The notes: generated by a model from the sequence alone, not told the origin. A DNA stretch of 64,000 bases from Ilyonectria destructans (GCA_020740775.1 JAHEWK010000009.1:2418001-2482000); one strand, 5' to 3'. Positions 48,582 to 62,116 are shown, counted from the first letter of the stretch. Numbers and translations are program-made.

Positions 48582-49030
48582 AATTCCCTTTTAAGCTTCT
48601 ATTTAGACTTCTACTTAATTATCTACTTAATTATCTACTTAGATATTTAGTTTAGCTTTAGCTTAAGTCTTTACTTAAGCAGCTTAAGCAGCTTAAGTAG
48701 CTTAAGCCTCTATATAGTTATCTACTTAGGTATTTAATTAGACTTTAGCTTAAGTCTCTACTTAGATATTTAATTTAATTTTAACTTAAGCCTCTACTTA
48801 GATATTTAGTCCGACTTTAGCTTAAGCCTCTATTTAAGTAGCTTAAATTTTAGTTTAAGTCTCTACTTATATTACTACTTAAGCTTCTATTTAAGCTTCT
48901 ACTTAAGCTTCTATTTAGGCTACTACTTAAATAACTACTTAGGCTACTACTTAAGTATCTACTTAAGCTACTACTTATATATTTAGTTAGGCCTCAGCTT
49001 ATACCTCTACTTATACCTCTACTCTTAAAG
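48582..49030. repeat. low-complexity array of TCTACTTA-type units
   Basis: About 450 bp made of irregular 10-13 bp units around TCTACTTA(A/G)GC and AGCTTAAGT, repeated more than twenty times with larger 36-60 bp periods inside (blocks of TATTTAGTTTAGCTTTAGC type). Lies just downstream of the transposase relic. It may be the RIP-decayed repetitive 3' part of the MULE gene or an untranslated minisatellite. Confidence 0.7.
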
Positions 49031-49165
49031 ATAATATAGTACTGATATATTCTTATTCTAATACCTACTTATTATTTTCTTTATTTCTAATAAAATACTC
49101 TATAGTATCTAAAACTATATTTAAGATTCTATTTAAGATAATATCTAAGACTGAAGACTATATAA

Positions 49166-49575
49166 TATCACGGCCTGACTGCAGCCTACATCAGGCCCCA
49201 GGCGCAGCCCCACTTTTCTCAGCCTCCCGGAATAGAATATAGTTTAGCTACATATAATCACTCCGTAATCACCTCTAATTACCAGTAATTATAATTACTT
49301 ATATAGTAATTACACTTAATCACTCTAGTATATAGGCAACAGAGTAGTGTATATTCCCAATAAGCAGCTACTTAGCTATTAATATAACTTGGTTATCTTA
49401 ATTATCTTAACTTGCTATATATTACTATACTTGACTATTACCAGATATAATATTTACCCAGTAAGTAACGCCCTAATCTATCTGCTAATATAAACCTACA
49501 GTTTATCTGCCAGCAATCTATCTCTTGCCTACCCTATACTACGTATATAGCAGTCTAGAGAATACGACCGTTATA
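49166..49575 (+). repeat. solo LTR of the gypsy family
   Basis: About 410 bp, nearly collinear with the two LTRs of the element at 51305-59790, from TATCACGGCCTG to ACGACCGTTATA. It is flanked on both sides by TATAA (49161-49165 and 49576-49580), a 5-bp target duplication. No internal domain accompanies it, so it is most simply the product of LTR-LTR recombination of an older insertion in the MULE. Its RIP load is between those of the 5' and 3' LTRs of the full element. Confidence 0.9.
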
Positions 49576-49580
49576 TATAA

Positions 49581-51299
49581 GAATATAGATAAAAATAATA
49601 TATAGAATAGCTTATCTATAGCCTCTTAATCTACCTATATTAAATTCTCTATTATAATTTAATAACCTCTATACTATTATTTAATAATATAAAGCAGCTT
49701 AAGATATTTAGTATACTATATTACTCTAAGAAGCCCCTAGGAATTATTAATAATACTATAAAGTAATAGAGCTATCTTTATATTATTATAAAGCTAACTA
49801 TAATTAGTACTATAACTATAAGTAAATAGAAAGAGTTTATAAAGAGGGAAATTATATAAAAAACTAAACTCTAGAGGAAATAATAAATTATCTTAATTAG
49901 AATAAAGCTAAAAATAAGTAGGTTAAATAGAATATAGAAATTAAAATAGTAGAGCAGCCTATATTATAATAGCAAGAAATATAATATATCTAAAATACTA
50001 TAAAAAGAGATCTGATAGTATAAATAAGATAATATATAAATAAGAATACCCTCTATTAAAATATAGATAAATAATAGAAGAAGAGATTAATATATATTAT
50101 TTAAAAAAAAAAAAAAAAAGTAAAGCTTTAAGTATATATATAGTAATTTAATAGCTTAATATTATAGTATTATAATTAAGTTTATATAGAAAGTTAAATA
50201 TACTTAATAAATACCTTATTATTAAACTAATAATAAAAAGGCAGTAATAAAATTACTGCCTACTCAACTAAATCTACTAAATATAGCTATTTTAATTAAT
50301 ATTATATATATAAATACCTAAATTCTTAATAGCTTAAATAACTAATTAGTAGATAGTTATATCTATAGCTAGAAAGAGCCAGCTTATATCCAGTATAATA
50401 TATCCTTATTAATAATATAACTAATCTATAAGCTATAAATAATTATAACTCTATATTAAATTAATATTAAAGTTAGAATATTATTACTATTATTAAAGTT
50501 ATTAATTTATATATTTAATATACTAATTACCTTTAAGCTAATATCTCTATAGATATAATATCTTATTTAAAGGCTAATCTTATAGATTATACTAAATATT
50601 ATATATAATAATCTGAATATAGGGATTCTATCTATATAAAGAATTAAAAAAGGTTAAATTACTTAATATAGTATATTAGCTCTATTAATACTAAAAATTA
50701 AATATATTAATTACTAAATAAAAAAGGCTATAAAGTTATTATTACTAATTATTACTAATCTACTATAAAATATACAGTTAGTTTTAATTTAAAGAGTAAG
50801 ATACTCCAACTGGTATTAATATATAAGAATATATATAAATAAAAATTACTTAAGTATTATTTAGATATAAATAAGCTATTTTAATAGTATTCTATTAAAT
50901 ATTAATTATAAGAATAAAAAGTCTTCTATAAAAAAGAAGTTCTAGCTTTTATATTATAATATATAAAGTAATTTATATACTTTATTATACTAAATATAAT
51001 ATTATAAGAAGATATTATATCTTATTTATAGACTTTAAGCAGACTAAAATAGTAATAATAAGTTATATATTATATATTTTATATATTTAATAATAGAAAT
51101 TACTTTTTTTCTTTAATTATATATATTAATACTATTTTTTATTATTATATATAGCCCAAAAAGAGATATCTCTTACTTATATATATATATTCTAACGGAA
51201 AATCGGTTATATAATATTAATTATACAGCCAGCTGGTATAAAATCAATATATAGGTATATATTACTTATATTCTTCCTTTAATTAATTAAATAAAGCCC
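49581..51299. other. RIP-degraded interior of the MULE, no gene recognised
   Basis: Extremely A+T-rich sequence in all frames full of stops. A run of 17 A lies at 50103-50119. No conserved motif could be read on either strand. By position it is the right-hand half of the outer element. Confidence 0.5.
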
Positions 51300-51304
51300 T
51301 TATA

Positions 51305-51713
51305 TATCACGGCCTGGCCGCAACCTATATCAGGCCCCAGGCGCAGCCCCACTTTTCTCAGCCTCCCAGAATAAAATATAGTTTAGCTATATATAATCAC
51401 TCTATAATTACCTCTAATTACCAGTAATTATAATTACTTATATAGTAATTACACTTAATTACCCTAATATATAGATAATAGAGTAGTATATATCCCCTAT
51501 AAGCAGCTACTTAGCTATTAATATAACTTAATTACCTTAATTACCTTAACTTACTATATATTACTATACTTAACTATTACTAGATATAATATTATCCAGT
51601 AAGTAATACTTTAATCTATCTACTAATATAAACCTACAGTTTATCCACTAGCAACCAATCTCTTATCTACCCTATACTATATATATAGTAATCTAGAGAG
51701 TATAACTATTATA
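51305..51713 (+). repeat. 5' LTR
   Basis: 409 bp. Only the first 75 bp keep the GC-rich text (GGCCCCAGGCGCAGCCCC); the rest is strongly C-to-T and G-to-A shifted compared with the 3' LTR. For example, its end reads TATAACTATTATA where the 3' LTR reads CACGACCGTTACA. Confidence 0.9.
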
Positions 51714-54700
51714 TATTAATAGCTCTTATTCAGAAAGGTTACTTATATTAACTATTAAGCAATATCTTATACTATTAAGATATCTAAAACTAACTAAATT
51801 CCTACTACCCTAAGTAATATATCTATACTACTAGCTTATATAGCTCCAGTAAATAATACCAATATAGCAGCTAAAGTTAAGCAGCTATATAATCTGGTCT
51901 GCACTTTATAGCAGTAAGTACAGAATATACTAGTACTAGTCGCTAGAAATACTAAATATAACCCAGAAGAAGTAATAAAACTACTGCTACTAGAGAAGTT
52001 CGATAGAATACCCAGTAATATTATACTCTTTATTACTAGAATAAAAGGATACTTCCAGTAATATCTATAACAGTTAGTATCTGCAGAATTATAACTGCTA
52101 TTTATAAGCAATCTGATATCCAGTAATATAAAGAATTAGTTTGAATCTATCCTTAAAGATTTCCTTAATAATAATAAAGCTAACTAGAATTAAGATATAA
52201 TTAATCTATTTATAGATTAAAAAAACTTTAAAGTAGCCCTTAAAGATATATTCAGAATAGTTAATAAAGAAAAACAGGCAGCTGCAAAAATTTATATACT
52301 TAAATAAATCCATTCTGCTGCCGCCTATACTATTACACTCTAACAAATTACCTCCAAATTAGACTGAAAGGATAAGGTACTTATAGAAATATTCTACTAA
52401 AAACTAAAGGATAAGATTAAAGACAAACTCTATAAAGCTAACCGACCTAATATCCTTACGGAATATATCACTATAGCTATTAAAATCGATAAATAATAGT
52501 ATAAAAGATATAGAGAGAAGACTGCAATATACTAAAGAGGTCGGAATACTCTATACAATCCCTACTACCCCAACTAATAAGGGAATAGTAAAGGATAGAG
52601 AGGTAGCTAATAGAGTAACTCTTATGGAAATACCTCTTAGGGGATACATACTGAACCTATAGAACTTAAAGCTATATAGAGGCAACCCCAAGATAAGAAG
52701 GATATTATATACTATAACTGCAATAAGAAGGAACACTTTATATAAGAATACTATAAGCCCAAAAAAGAATAATAATTCCAATCTATACCTACTGAATAGC
52801 AATTATTAAATACTATCTAGAGATAGAAAGAAATAGAAATAGCAGTATAAATACAAACTATCGCTATAACATAAGGCGTATATAAACACTCTGGCCCAAG
52901 CTGGCCTATATATCTATCTAGCCGAAAACAATACTTATCTCAAGAAGAAGTAGAAGCACTATATCCAGAAGAACCTACCTTAAAAGCAAATAGGCAGAAA
53001 AGACAGACAGAATGGATATCAGTACCAGAACCACCAATAGTCCAACTATCAGCAGAAATATCAAGAATAATAGCTATAGTATAATAAGAAAAGCAACTAG
53101 AAACCTATTAAAGAGGAATACTAAAAGTACCAAACACTTAGAATAACATTCCTAACAGATAGCTAGAAGACTATAACACTTAGATAGACTAATAATAGAT
53201 AATAGGTATTATACTAAATAAAAATAATAAATACTATAATATTAGGAATAAATACCCTAACCCCAGCAATAAAGAAAGACTAAACCCCTATATAGAGGAA
53301 TATATATCTAGCACTCCAGAAGAAACCAGCTAAATAGCAATAGAAAAACTATAGTAGGATAAAGCTATACTTAATAAGTAAGATAACTAATAATAGGAAA
53401 ATAAGGGAGCTATATACTAATAACTTATAAGGGAATAATAAAATACTAAATAATATAAATCTATCTACCTTTATATAATAATAAGATATAAAGTAAGAGA
53501 CTGTATAGTAGAACCTAGAGGAGAGTTTAGAGATAATTCTATTCTCCACCCCAGTATAGAAGAATATAACTAGATCTTATAGATCTTATACTACTACCTA
53601 TAATACTACTATTACTTAAAGGATAAATAGATATATAATTATTACCCCCTAAGGCTACTAAGAATTTCTATTACCTAACTATATATAAAGTATAATATAG
53701 AATACTATAAAAATACCAATAGATACCCTAAGTACTATATTACTATTCTAGAAGCTAAGATAACCAGATTCCTATAATAGTATATATAAGAACTATAGGA
53801 CCCTTAGGATTGCCAGTACTAAAAATACCAAATCTATATAAAAACTAAGGTATACCTCTAGTATTAAGTAAGAGAAGAATAGAAACATTTTCTGTAAGAA
53901 TAGAAATACTTCCAACCAGGAAAACCCAAATATAATAAATCATCCGACAACGATATCTAGCAAAGAGAAATAGAGAAATAGCTAGGGATAACTAGATAAC
54001 TCCTACTTCAGGAAGAAAACCCCACGACTAATTAAGAGAAGAAACCTACTATAATGTTAAATAAACCGAATAACTATAAAGAATATAAAATAAGGAAAAA
54101 TTCTCTCTATATATAAAGAACTAAAAAAAAACATATTCTTATTTCTATACCTAATAATATCTATAAAGAAATATTCACAATAAATTGCATCACTAAGAGA
54201 TATATAAAGTATACCCAGGAAGGAAAAATTATCTATAAATATATATATAAGATACACAAAGATAGATTTAACTTCCCCCAATAAACCGGCAAATAGGCTA
54301 AAGACTGAGAATAATATAAGATAGTTTAAATACAGATAAAAAACCACACTCACCCTCTGTAATAGAGTAATAGATAGGCTAAGAGCTAGAAGAAGCAGAA
54401 CTCCCAGTAAGAGCTCTATATACTACAGGAAGTATATAAATAGATTACTTAAAAATCCAGATATAAATTAAGGGATACTGGTATACTGCACTAATAGATA
54501 GCAGTATAGAATTTAACTACCTTTATCTAAGAGTAGTAAATAAGTTAGAGCTACTATAGAGAAATAAATTAAAACTATATTAAGTATAGAACCTTAAAGA
54601 AATAAGTTTCAGTTATAATAATAAATATATTACCAGAGAGATTAATTACCTTAAGGTTTTTATAAATAAATATAATAAAGGTATCTCTTTTAATATTATA

Positions 54701-57700
54701 CCCTCAGTATAATATAATTTAGTTTTAGGCTATCTATAGCTATAATAAGTAAACCTACTAATTAATTAGAGAACTAGCTAAATAACCTTTAATAATATCA
54801 ATAATTATTCCTCCTATAAATAGAATTTAGATAATAATATAAGATCTTAAATTTCAACTAATAATAGTACCAGTAAAGCAATATATAATAATATAATAGA
54901 TACTTTACCACCCTAAGGCACCAGATATAAATACCGTAATGCCTAAAATAATAAGATATACTGTACTATTATATAAATACAAGTATAATTCACTAAGCTT
55001 AATAAAAAACTATAAGAAATAAAGAAATATAAGGAAGCAGATAACAGGCTTAAGAATATACCCCCTGCTTACTGTATCTACAAGAAGCTATTTACCGAAG
55101 AAATAGAAATAGATCTACTCCAGTACAGTTAATAGGACTACAAGATAATACTTAAAGATAGAACTACAGCTAAGTTCTATAAGATTTATAACCTTAATAA
55201 AGTTTAACTCTATATATTAAAAGAATACCTTAAAGATATATTAAAAAAAGGATTTATCAGGATATTAAAGTCCTCTATAGAATACCCAGTTATATTTATC
55301 CTAAAAAAGAACGAAAAATTGCAATTAGTTATAGACTACTAACAGCTTAACGATATTACTATTAAGGACTGAATATTATTACTACTTATTAATAAGCTAA
55401 AAGATCGACTGTATAGTAAGAAGTAGTTTACAGCTCTTAACCTTAAAGAAGCTTATAATCTTATCTGTATCAAACCAGAAGATAAATAGAAGACTGCTTT
55501 CTGTATAAAGTACGGACTTTTTAAATATCTAGTTATACCTTTTAGACTTACTAATATACTGGCAACCTTCTAATAGATAATTACTAATATATTAAGAGAA
55601 TACCTTAATATCTTTATTATATATTACCTTAATAATATCCTTATCTTCTTTAATATAGAAGAAGAATATATAGAATATATCTATACAGTACTTAAGAAAC
55701 TATAGGATATAAACCTCCTTATTAAACTAAAGAAAAGCAAGTTCTATATAGATAAAGTAGACTTCCTTAGATATACTATCTATCTAAATAAAATCTATAT
55801 AAATTAAAAGAAAATTAAAGCTATTAAAGATTAGCTGAAATCTATAATAGTTAAAGAAGTATAGAGCTTTTTAGAATTTACTAACTACTACCAAAAGTTT
55901 ATTTATAATTTTAGAAGTATTAAATATACCCTTATAGAACTTATAAAGAAAGAAGTAAATTTCAGATAGAATATTAAGGTACAGAAGGCTTTTAATAATA
56001 TTAAAAAGGCAATTCTCAGCAAACCAGTCTTAGCTATATTTAACTCCAATAAAAAAATTAAGCTGGAAATAGACTCTTCTAATTTTAATCTAGAATCCCA
56101 AATAGAATAAAGAGATATTAATAGAAAGCTATACCTAATTACCTTCTACTTATACAAACTCCATAAAGTAAAGCTTAACTACCCTATCTATAATAAAGAA
56201 TTCCTTATAATAATTAACTTATTTAAAAAATTCTAATACTACCTCTTAGAAAGTAAGTATAAGATTAAGATCTATACTGACTATAAGAATATCTTATACT
56301 TTACAACTACTTAAAAGCTTAGTAGCAGGTAACTTCACTATATAGAATACCTATTGGAATTTAACTATATTATTATTTATAAGAAAGAATCAGAGAATAG
56401 CAGAGTAGATACTATTAGCTGATAATCTGACTTTAATATTAGTATTACTAAGGAAAATAAATAACTCCTTAAGCTGACCCCAAAAGGATATCTTAAATAG
56501 AGATATATTACTAATATCTATAAGTATAAGGAAAAATAGCACAATATAAATAAAATATCTAGCAAAAGATAGCAGGTAAAAATCCATAAGGAATACTTAT
56601 TCTATAATAATAATAATAAAGTATTTCCTAATAAATTCAACTATAACTATAAGATACTAATATACTATAAATAAATATTTATACCTTAGAGACTAATATC
56701 TAGCTTTCTAAAGAATAGAATAGAATACTACTAAAATAAGAGGCTTATAAAAAGCCAAGCCTATAAAAGATTTCATTATAACTATATAATACCTAAAAAC
56801 AACAACTACCTATAGATAGTATACTCAGAATGTAATAAGAAACTCGGAATAGTATATAAAGACCTACTAGAGACCCCAAATAAGAAATAGCAAAATAAGA
56901 TATAATAGTACTATTATTATAAGAATAATAATAATACTATCTACCCCTATAAATATAACTACCAATATAGAATACCTACCTATAAGAAATAAGCCTTTAT
57001 ACCCCCAGAATATATACCTAAATTCAGCAGGGAATATATAAAAAACTACTAGAAATAAGAACTTATATTTAATTAAGTACATACTAAGTTTTATTGGAGA
57101 TTTATTACTAATCCAGCAGACTTTAGATAATATAATATCTATAAAGAAAGGGAAATAGAATCTCAATAGCCCCCAGAACTAATAAAGAAAGTATAATTTG
57201 TCAATAAGCTTAATAGAAGAATACTTACAGTAATATATATAGTAAAATTAGATAACCCACTGCTAAAAGAAATCCAGAAGTATAATAATATACTACCTAA
57301 GGAAGAATAAATAGAATAATTATAGGTTCCTAAAGAACTGCAATAATAACTAGTATAGGAAGTTTATAAATACCCTATATACAGACACTAGAGTATTAAT
57401 AAAACCCTTAAGAGGCTTAGGATAATATACTTATTCCCCTAAATAAAAAAAGCTATTTTAGATACTATTAAAGAATATAATCTATATAAAAAGTCAAAAT
57501 CACCATAATATAAGCCTTATAGATAGCTATAACTACTACCAGTAGTATAATAACCTTAGAAATTTATTACTATAGACTATATTACTAAGCTCCTACTATC
57601 TGAAGACCTAATAACTAGAATACTCTATAATAGTATATTTATTATTATAAATAGACTTATAAAGTTCTTATACTTTCTACCCTACTAAGAATCTACTGAT

Positions 57701-59381
57701 ATAGAATAACTTTCTTATATATTCTTAAGAAATATCGTCAGTATATACAGATTGCTAATAGAGATTATCTCTAATAGAGGAATAATATTTATATCCAAAT
57801 TCTAATAAGGACTAATAGCTTAAATAGGATTAAACTATAAGCTTATAATAGCTTAGAGACTATAAGTAAATAGCTAAATAGAAAGACTTAACTAAATAGT
57901 TAAATAGTATCTATAATACTATATTAACTATAAGCAAGATAACTGGGTCTAGAAGCTGCCTACAGTATAACTAGCCTACAATATATCCACCTTAGGAATA
58001 ATAAAGCTTATACCAGCTTACACTAACTTTAGATTTACCCCTAATGCCTACAGATTATTATAAAAAGAACCCTTAAATATAAAGATAATTCTTAGCACCA
58101 ACTAACTATAATAGCTATATAAAGAAATATAAATAGAACTGGAGTTTATATATAAATAAATAAAAAAACATTATAATAAGAAAAGATTAAAAGAATTAAT
58201 CTTCCAGGAGGGAGATATAGTTTATCTTATAATAAAAAATATCATAATAAAAAGGCTAAATAACAAATTGGACTTTAAATTTATTAGACCTTATAAAATT
58301 TTAGAAAAAATCTCAGAAAATAACTATAAACTGAACTTACTACTAAAGGTTAAGCTCTACCCAATCTTTTATATTTTATTACTTAAATTAGCAGTAGATA
58401 CTATTTATATCAGAATATAGAATAATAATTAAGAAATAGAAGTTAAAAATAACCAGAAATTTACAGTTAAGATAATCCTTAATATAAAAAGAGAAAATAA
58501 CAAAATAAAATATCTTATAAGATAGAAAAACTGCAACCTATTAGAAGATATATAGAAACCCTATAAATACCTTATATATTATTAAGTTAAGCTAAAAGAC
58601 TTCCTTAGATAAAGAAGTACTCCAGGAAATATATATTAGAATAGATTCTAAGACCCTTATCCACTACCAGAGGGAATTAGAAGAGTCCCCCCAGACTCTA
58701 CAGAAAGAATAAAGTCACCAAGCCCTAAGGAATCCCACAGGCTAGCCTAAGCCTCTACAAAGTAATCCCAAAAGAAGCCATCCAGATAGACTACCTCCTC
58801 AGCAGATGCCTCATTTTACTCAGCCTCCTCTAACTCATCTAAGGATTAAAGCCCGCAATATACTATTTCCTTACCCTTTAATTTCAGTGTATACTTCTAA
58901 CGATAAAGATATACCAAATAGTTCAGCACTTTATTTAGAGCAACCTATACTGCTATTATTTACTCTTCAGCCTTTTCCTCCTCTTACTCTAAATAATCAG
59001 ATTTAGTATTTATTTGGTTTACTATCTATAAGTCAGTATATAAAGAATACTATAATAAGAAAATTATATATACACCCTAATAGAAATATTAGAACTATTA
59101 TAAGAATAACCCTACTGGATATATTTACTACAGTAAGATAATTTCTTAATTATTTTACAGGATAAACCCCACTTAGAATAAAAAGAATATAGTATAATAT
59201 AATAACTAATAGTCTGAATAGTATAGAAAAGAGCAGCATAATATTAAGCAGTATAACTGGATATACTATCAGTTTATTTATAATAATTAAGAAGTAAGTT
59301 AGGCCTACCAGAAATAGAACTAACAGACAGATAATAAAACTACAGAATCTTAAGATAAGATTTATTAGAGGGGAGATATCA

Positions 59382-59790
59382 TATCACAGCCTGGCTGCAA
59401 CCTATATCAGGCCCCAGGCGCAGCCCCACTTTTCTCAGCCTCCCGGAACGAAATATAGTTTAGCCACATATAATCACTCCGTAATCACCTCTGATCACCA
59501 GTAATTATAATCACTTATATAGTAATCGCACTCGATCACCCTAGTATATAGACAATAGAGTAGTATATATCCCCCATAAGCAGCTACTCAGCTATCAATA
59601 CAACTTGGTTACCTCAATCACCTTAACTCACTACGCATTACTGTACTTGACCATTACCAGACGTAATATTACCCAGTAAGTGACGCCCTAACCTATCTGC
59701 TAACATAAACCTACAGTTTATCCACCAGCAACCAATCTCTTGCCTACCCTATACCACGCATACGGTAGTCTAGAGAGCACGACCGTTACA
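59382..59790 (+). repeat. 3' LTR
   Basis: 409 bp, same length as the 5' LTR, and the best-preserved of the three LTR copies. It retains many CA, TG and CG dinucleotides that are TA in the 5' LTR. Confidence 0.9.
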
Positions 59791-59817
59791 TTATAGGTAT
59801 CTATAAGAGAGATATCT

Positions 59818-59915
59818 CTTAAAAGGTTACTTACATAAGGATTCTTAAACGCACTGGGGCCCGGTGCGGATAAGAATCCTTAAACGCACCGGGCCCGGTG
59901 CAGGTAAGGCTCCCC
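59818..59915 (-). repeat. right terminal inverted repeat of the MULE
   Basis: Reverse complement of the left repeat. Ends ...AAGGCTCCCC at 59915, followed by the target duplication GTCTATGTG. The 16-bp palindrome GCACCGGGCCCGGTGC is perfect here, while the left copy has one transition in it. Confidence 0.9.
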
Positions 59916-59924
59916 GTCTATGTG

Positions 59925-60812
59925 CAAGTCTTCCTCAAGTATCTCTGTAGTCTAAAATGCCACTTCCATCACGGTATTCTGAGACTTCGGGATAGCAAGA
60001 AGAATGCCGATGAGCCCAAGCGGCTAAAAGCCAGTGGGGTCCTTTCTTTTGCATCCAGACGACGGTGCTAAGGTGGATTATTGTTAGTGGCAAAAAGGGA
60101 AGGTATTCTAACTGTATGAATAGCAATACTCTAAATCAAAATCTCGAGGACAAAAGTGCAACACTCTTACTGTTTTTAACCCACATACACTACTACTTCT
60201 TAACGTCTCTCTTTAGTCTACCAGTTAACAGTCCTCTCTATCCCTATTCTTTATTGTACACTCCATATTATATAGGATGATAATTAGCTAGAATACCAGT
60301 AATTTTACCTCCAGTAAGGTCAGTCAATAAAATTAACTCTACTCTGGCTGATTTAAAAGTTGATAGCGTAGGGACTCTTAACTTTCTGTCCCAAAGTCCG
60401 AACCTATAATATTTTCTCGTGATGCAAGGGACAGACCAACCCTGAGGCGGTTCGGAATTCTGTTCATGTTTCGCAAAGTTGTGCGGATCGGCGTGGATAA
60501 GATCTCTAACAAACTTCCCTCCGGCATATGTCCACATTGGTTTCAAGTATTGAGCCACTCGGTATCCGCGGGTGGCCGATTAACTCCGCTCAAGTTGCGG
60601 ACATGTAGTGGAGACGTTAGGCTGAACTCCGCTCACACTTGTGACCTCAGCCATCCCATTTGTCCGTGTACGAGATGAAACTGCAGGGGCTGAAATTCAT
60701 TGCCTAACACTGTTCCTCGCTTAGATATTTAAGTGGGCAACCTCCCACCTTTTCTACTTGGATATCAGGACTCTAAACTGATTAAAATATTCCATCCGAT
60801 CAACATACGACC
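59925..60812. other. intergenic stretch between transposons and SDR gene
   Basis: Composition returns to normal within a few hundred bases. A minus-strand frame at 60268-60558 (96 codons, starting at a non-ATG codon) looks somewhat protein-like, but I recognise no family; it may be a gene fragment cut off by the insertion. Closer to the SDR gene, AACTCCGCTCA occurs twice (60582 and 60625), and an A+T box (ATATTTAAG) lies near 60724, about 90 bp before the ATG. Confidence 0.45.
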
Positions 60813-62013
60813 ATGTCTCCTATCGATAATCCCGCCATCCCGAGGGGCGACACGGTTCTCATCACCGGAGCCAACGGCCTCTTGGGCTCGCATATCGCCG
60901 ACCAGTTCCTCGAGTATGGCTACAACGTCCGTGGTACTGTCCGAGATACAGAGAAGAATGCTTGGTTGGCCCAGCTCTTTGAAAAGAATTATGGACCAGG
61001 ACGCTTTGAGCTCTTCAAGGTGGCAGATATGACTGCAGAAGGGGCTTTCAACGAGGTGGTGAAAGGTAGGTGCAAGTTCCGGGGGTTCCATTGATACAGA
61101 CTAATGAGGATGGATAGGCGTCTCTGTCGTTGCTCACACAGCTTCCGTCATGTCCCTTGACGCTGACCCTAACAAGGTCATCCCTGATGCCATCGCCGGT
61201 GCCATCAATGCTTTGAAATGTGCCTACGGAGAATCAAGCGTCAAGCGCTTCGTCCTTACCTCGTCATCATCTGCGGCCGTATCCTCTAAGGCCGATCAGC
61301 CAGGTATCACAGTCACCGAGGATACTTGGAATGAGATTGCCGTAAAGGAAGCGTGGGCAGAGCCTCCCTATGGCCCAGAGCGTGCTGGGGCTGTATATGC
61401 CGCAAGTAAGACCCAGGCGGAACAGGGAGTGTGGAAGTTTCACAAAGAGAACCGCGAAAAGCGCCCGGACCTTGTTGTCAATACTGGTAAGTCTGAGAGG
61501 TGTAGGAATCATTTATGTTGACTGACCAAGTCCAGTTCTTCCCAACTTCAACTTCGGCAAGGCTCTTGATCCAGTCAACCAAGGATATCCTAGCAGCGCT
61601 GGTATGCCAGTTGCTCTGTACAAGGGAGCAGTTACATGGATGCATAAGCTGATCGTGCCCCGTAAGTGCTCATCATTGCCTTTCGATGCGGAACACGAAA
61701 CTAAACATACTTAGAATACTTCATCGATGTCCAAGATACTGGCAGACTTCATGTGGCTGCCGCCGTCCTCCCACATGTAGAAGATCAACGTATCTTCGGA
61801 TTTGCAGGACGATTCAGCTGGGATCAGATGTTGGACATCTTTCGAAAGAGTGAGCCAGAGAAGAAAATCATTGACAACTTTTCGGGAGGAGAAGACCCCA
61901 ACGAGATTGAGCCTCGTGCCAAGGCAGAGCAATTGCTCCGTGATTTGGGGCGGCCGGGCTGGACAAACTTGGAGGAGACTATACTGGCAAACGTCAAGGA
62001 CTTAAAAGAATAA
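60813..62013 (+). CDS. dihydroflavonol-reductase-like extended SDR
   Basis: Exons 60813-61065, 61118-61486, 61536-61661 and 61715-62013 give 348 residues, with 52, 49 and 53 bp introns. Extended short-chain dehydrogenase: TGANGLLG (18-25) binds the nucleotide, AHTAS near 90, VLTSSSSAA near 132, and the catalytic pair Tyr178/Lys182 in YAASK. This subgroup (dihydroflavonol 4-reductase, ketoreductase and methylglyoxal reductase relatives) reduces aldehydes or ketones with NADPH. Start ATG follows ACGACCATG. It converges on the alcohol dehydrogenase gene, the stop codons being 103 bp apart. It lies beyond the transposon block from the metabolite cluster, and nothing in the sequence ties it to that pathway. 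Confidence 0.85.
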
Positions 62014-62116
62014 GATGCTTCATCATCGAGTAGTAATCTCATCTTTTATTAAAAAAGACACGAGCAGTCTTGGCCTCTAGCCCCTGCCTCTGTAAAACCA
62101 CTACATATATCTCTGG

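Larger units (their letters stand above)
51305..59790 (+). mobile_element. full-length Ty3/gypsy LTR retrotransposon, RIP-inactivated
   Basis: 8486 bp between TTATA duplications (51300-51304 and 59791-59795). LTRs of 409 bp at 51305-51713 and 59382-59790. Through the stops, domains follow in Ty3/gypsy order on the plus strand: gag (about 51760-52780) with a zinc-knuckle-like patch near 52710-52760; a protease-like LIDSS near 54490; reverse transcriptase from about 55280, whose active-site box near 55625 reads YLNN where a catalytic YxDD would be expected; RNase H about 56000-56400; integrase about 57500-58100 with a PTV..LAYN region. RT before integrase separates it from Ty1/copia. A purine tract (TTAGAGGGGAGAT) precedes the 3' LTR. 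Dozens of TAG and TAA codons leave no usable frame. It lies 28 bp from the right TIR of the MULE. Confidence 0.9.
46124..59915. mobile_element. Mutator-like (MULE) DNA transposon with nested LTR insertions, RIP-decayed
   Basis: Inverted repeats of about 97 bp bound the block: 46124-46221 and 59818-59915. Both begin GGGGAGCCTTACCTGCA and hold a GC-rich palindrome (GCACCGGGCCCGGTGC in the right copy). They differ by a few transitions. Outside them lie GTCTATACG (46115-46123) and GTCTATGTG (59916-59924), a 9-bp target duplication with two transition differences. Long TIRs plus a 9-bp duplication are the mark of Mutator-like elements, as in the fungal element Hop. Taking out the gypsy element with its duplicated 5 bp (8491 bp) and the solo LTR with its 5 bp (415 bp) leaves about 4.9 kb. 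The interior is over 75% A+T, and remaining C is mostly in CT or CC context while CA and TG are rare, as RIP leaves. Not capable of movement. Confidence 0.85.

Noticed and set aside
50103..50119. Run of 17 A as the tail of a LINE-type element
   Set aside because: No reverse transcriptase of that type and no target duplication were found nearby.
51836..57166. Minus-strand, hydrophobic-looking frames of 65-99 codons
   Set aside because: They are by-products of A+T-rich sequence (codons for Ile, Phe, Tyr, Leu) opposite the retrotransposon genes.
46300..59000. A+T-rich block as mitochondrial or plasmid DNA
   Set aside because: Inverted repeats, target duplications, gypsy domain order and transition-only LTR differences show RIP-mutated nuclear transposons.
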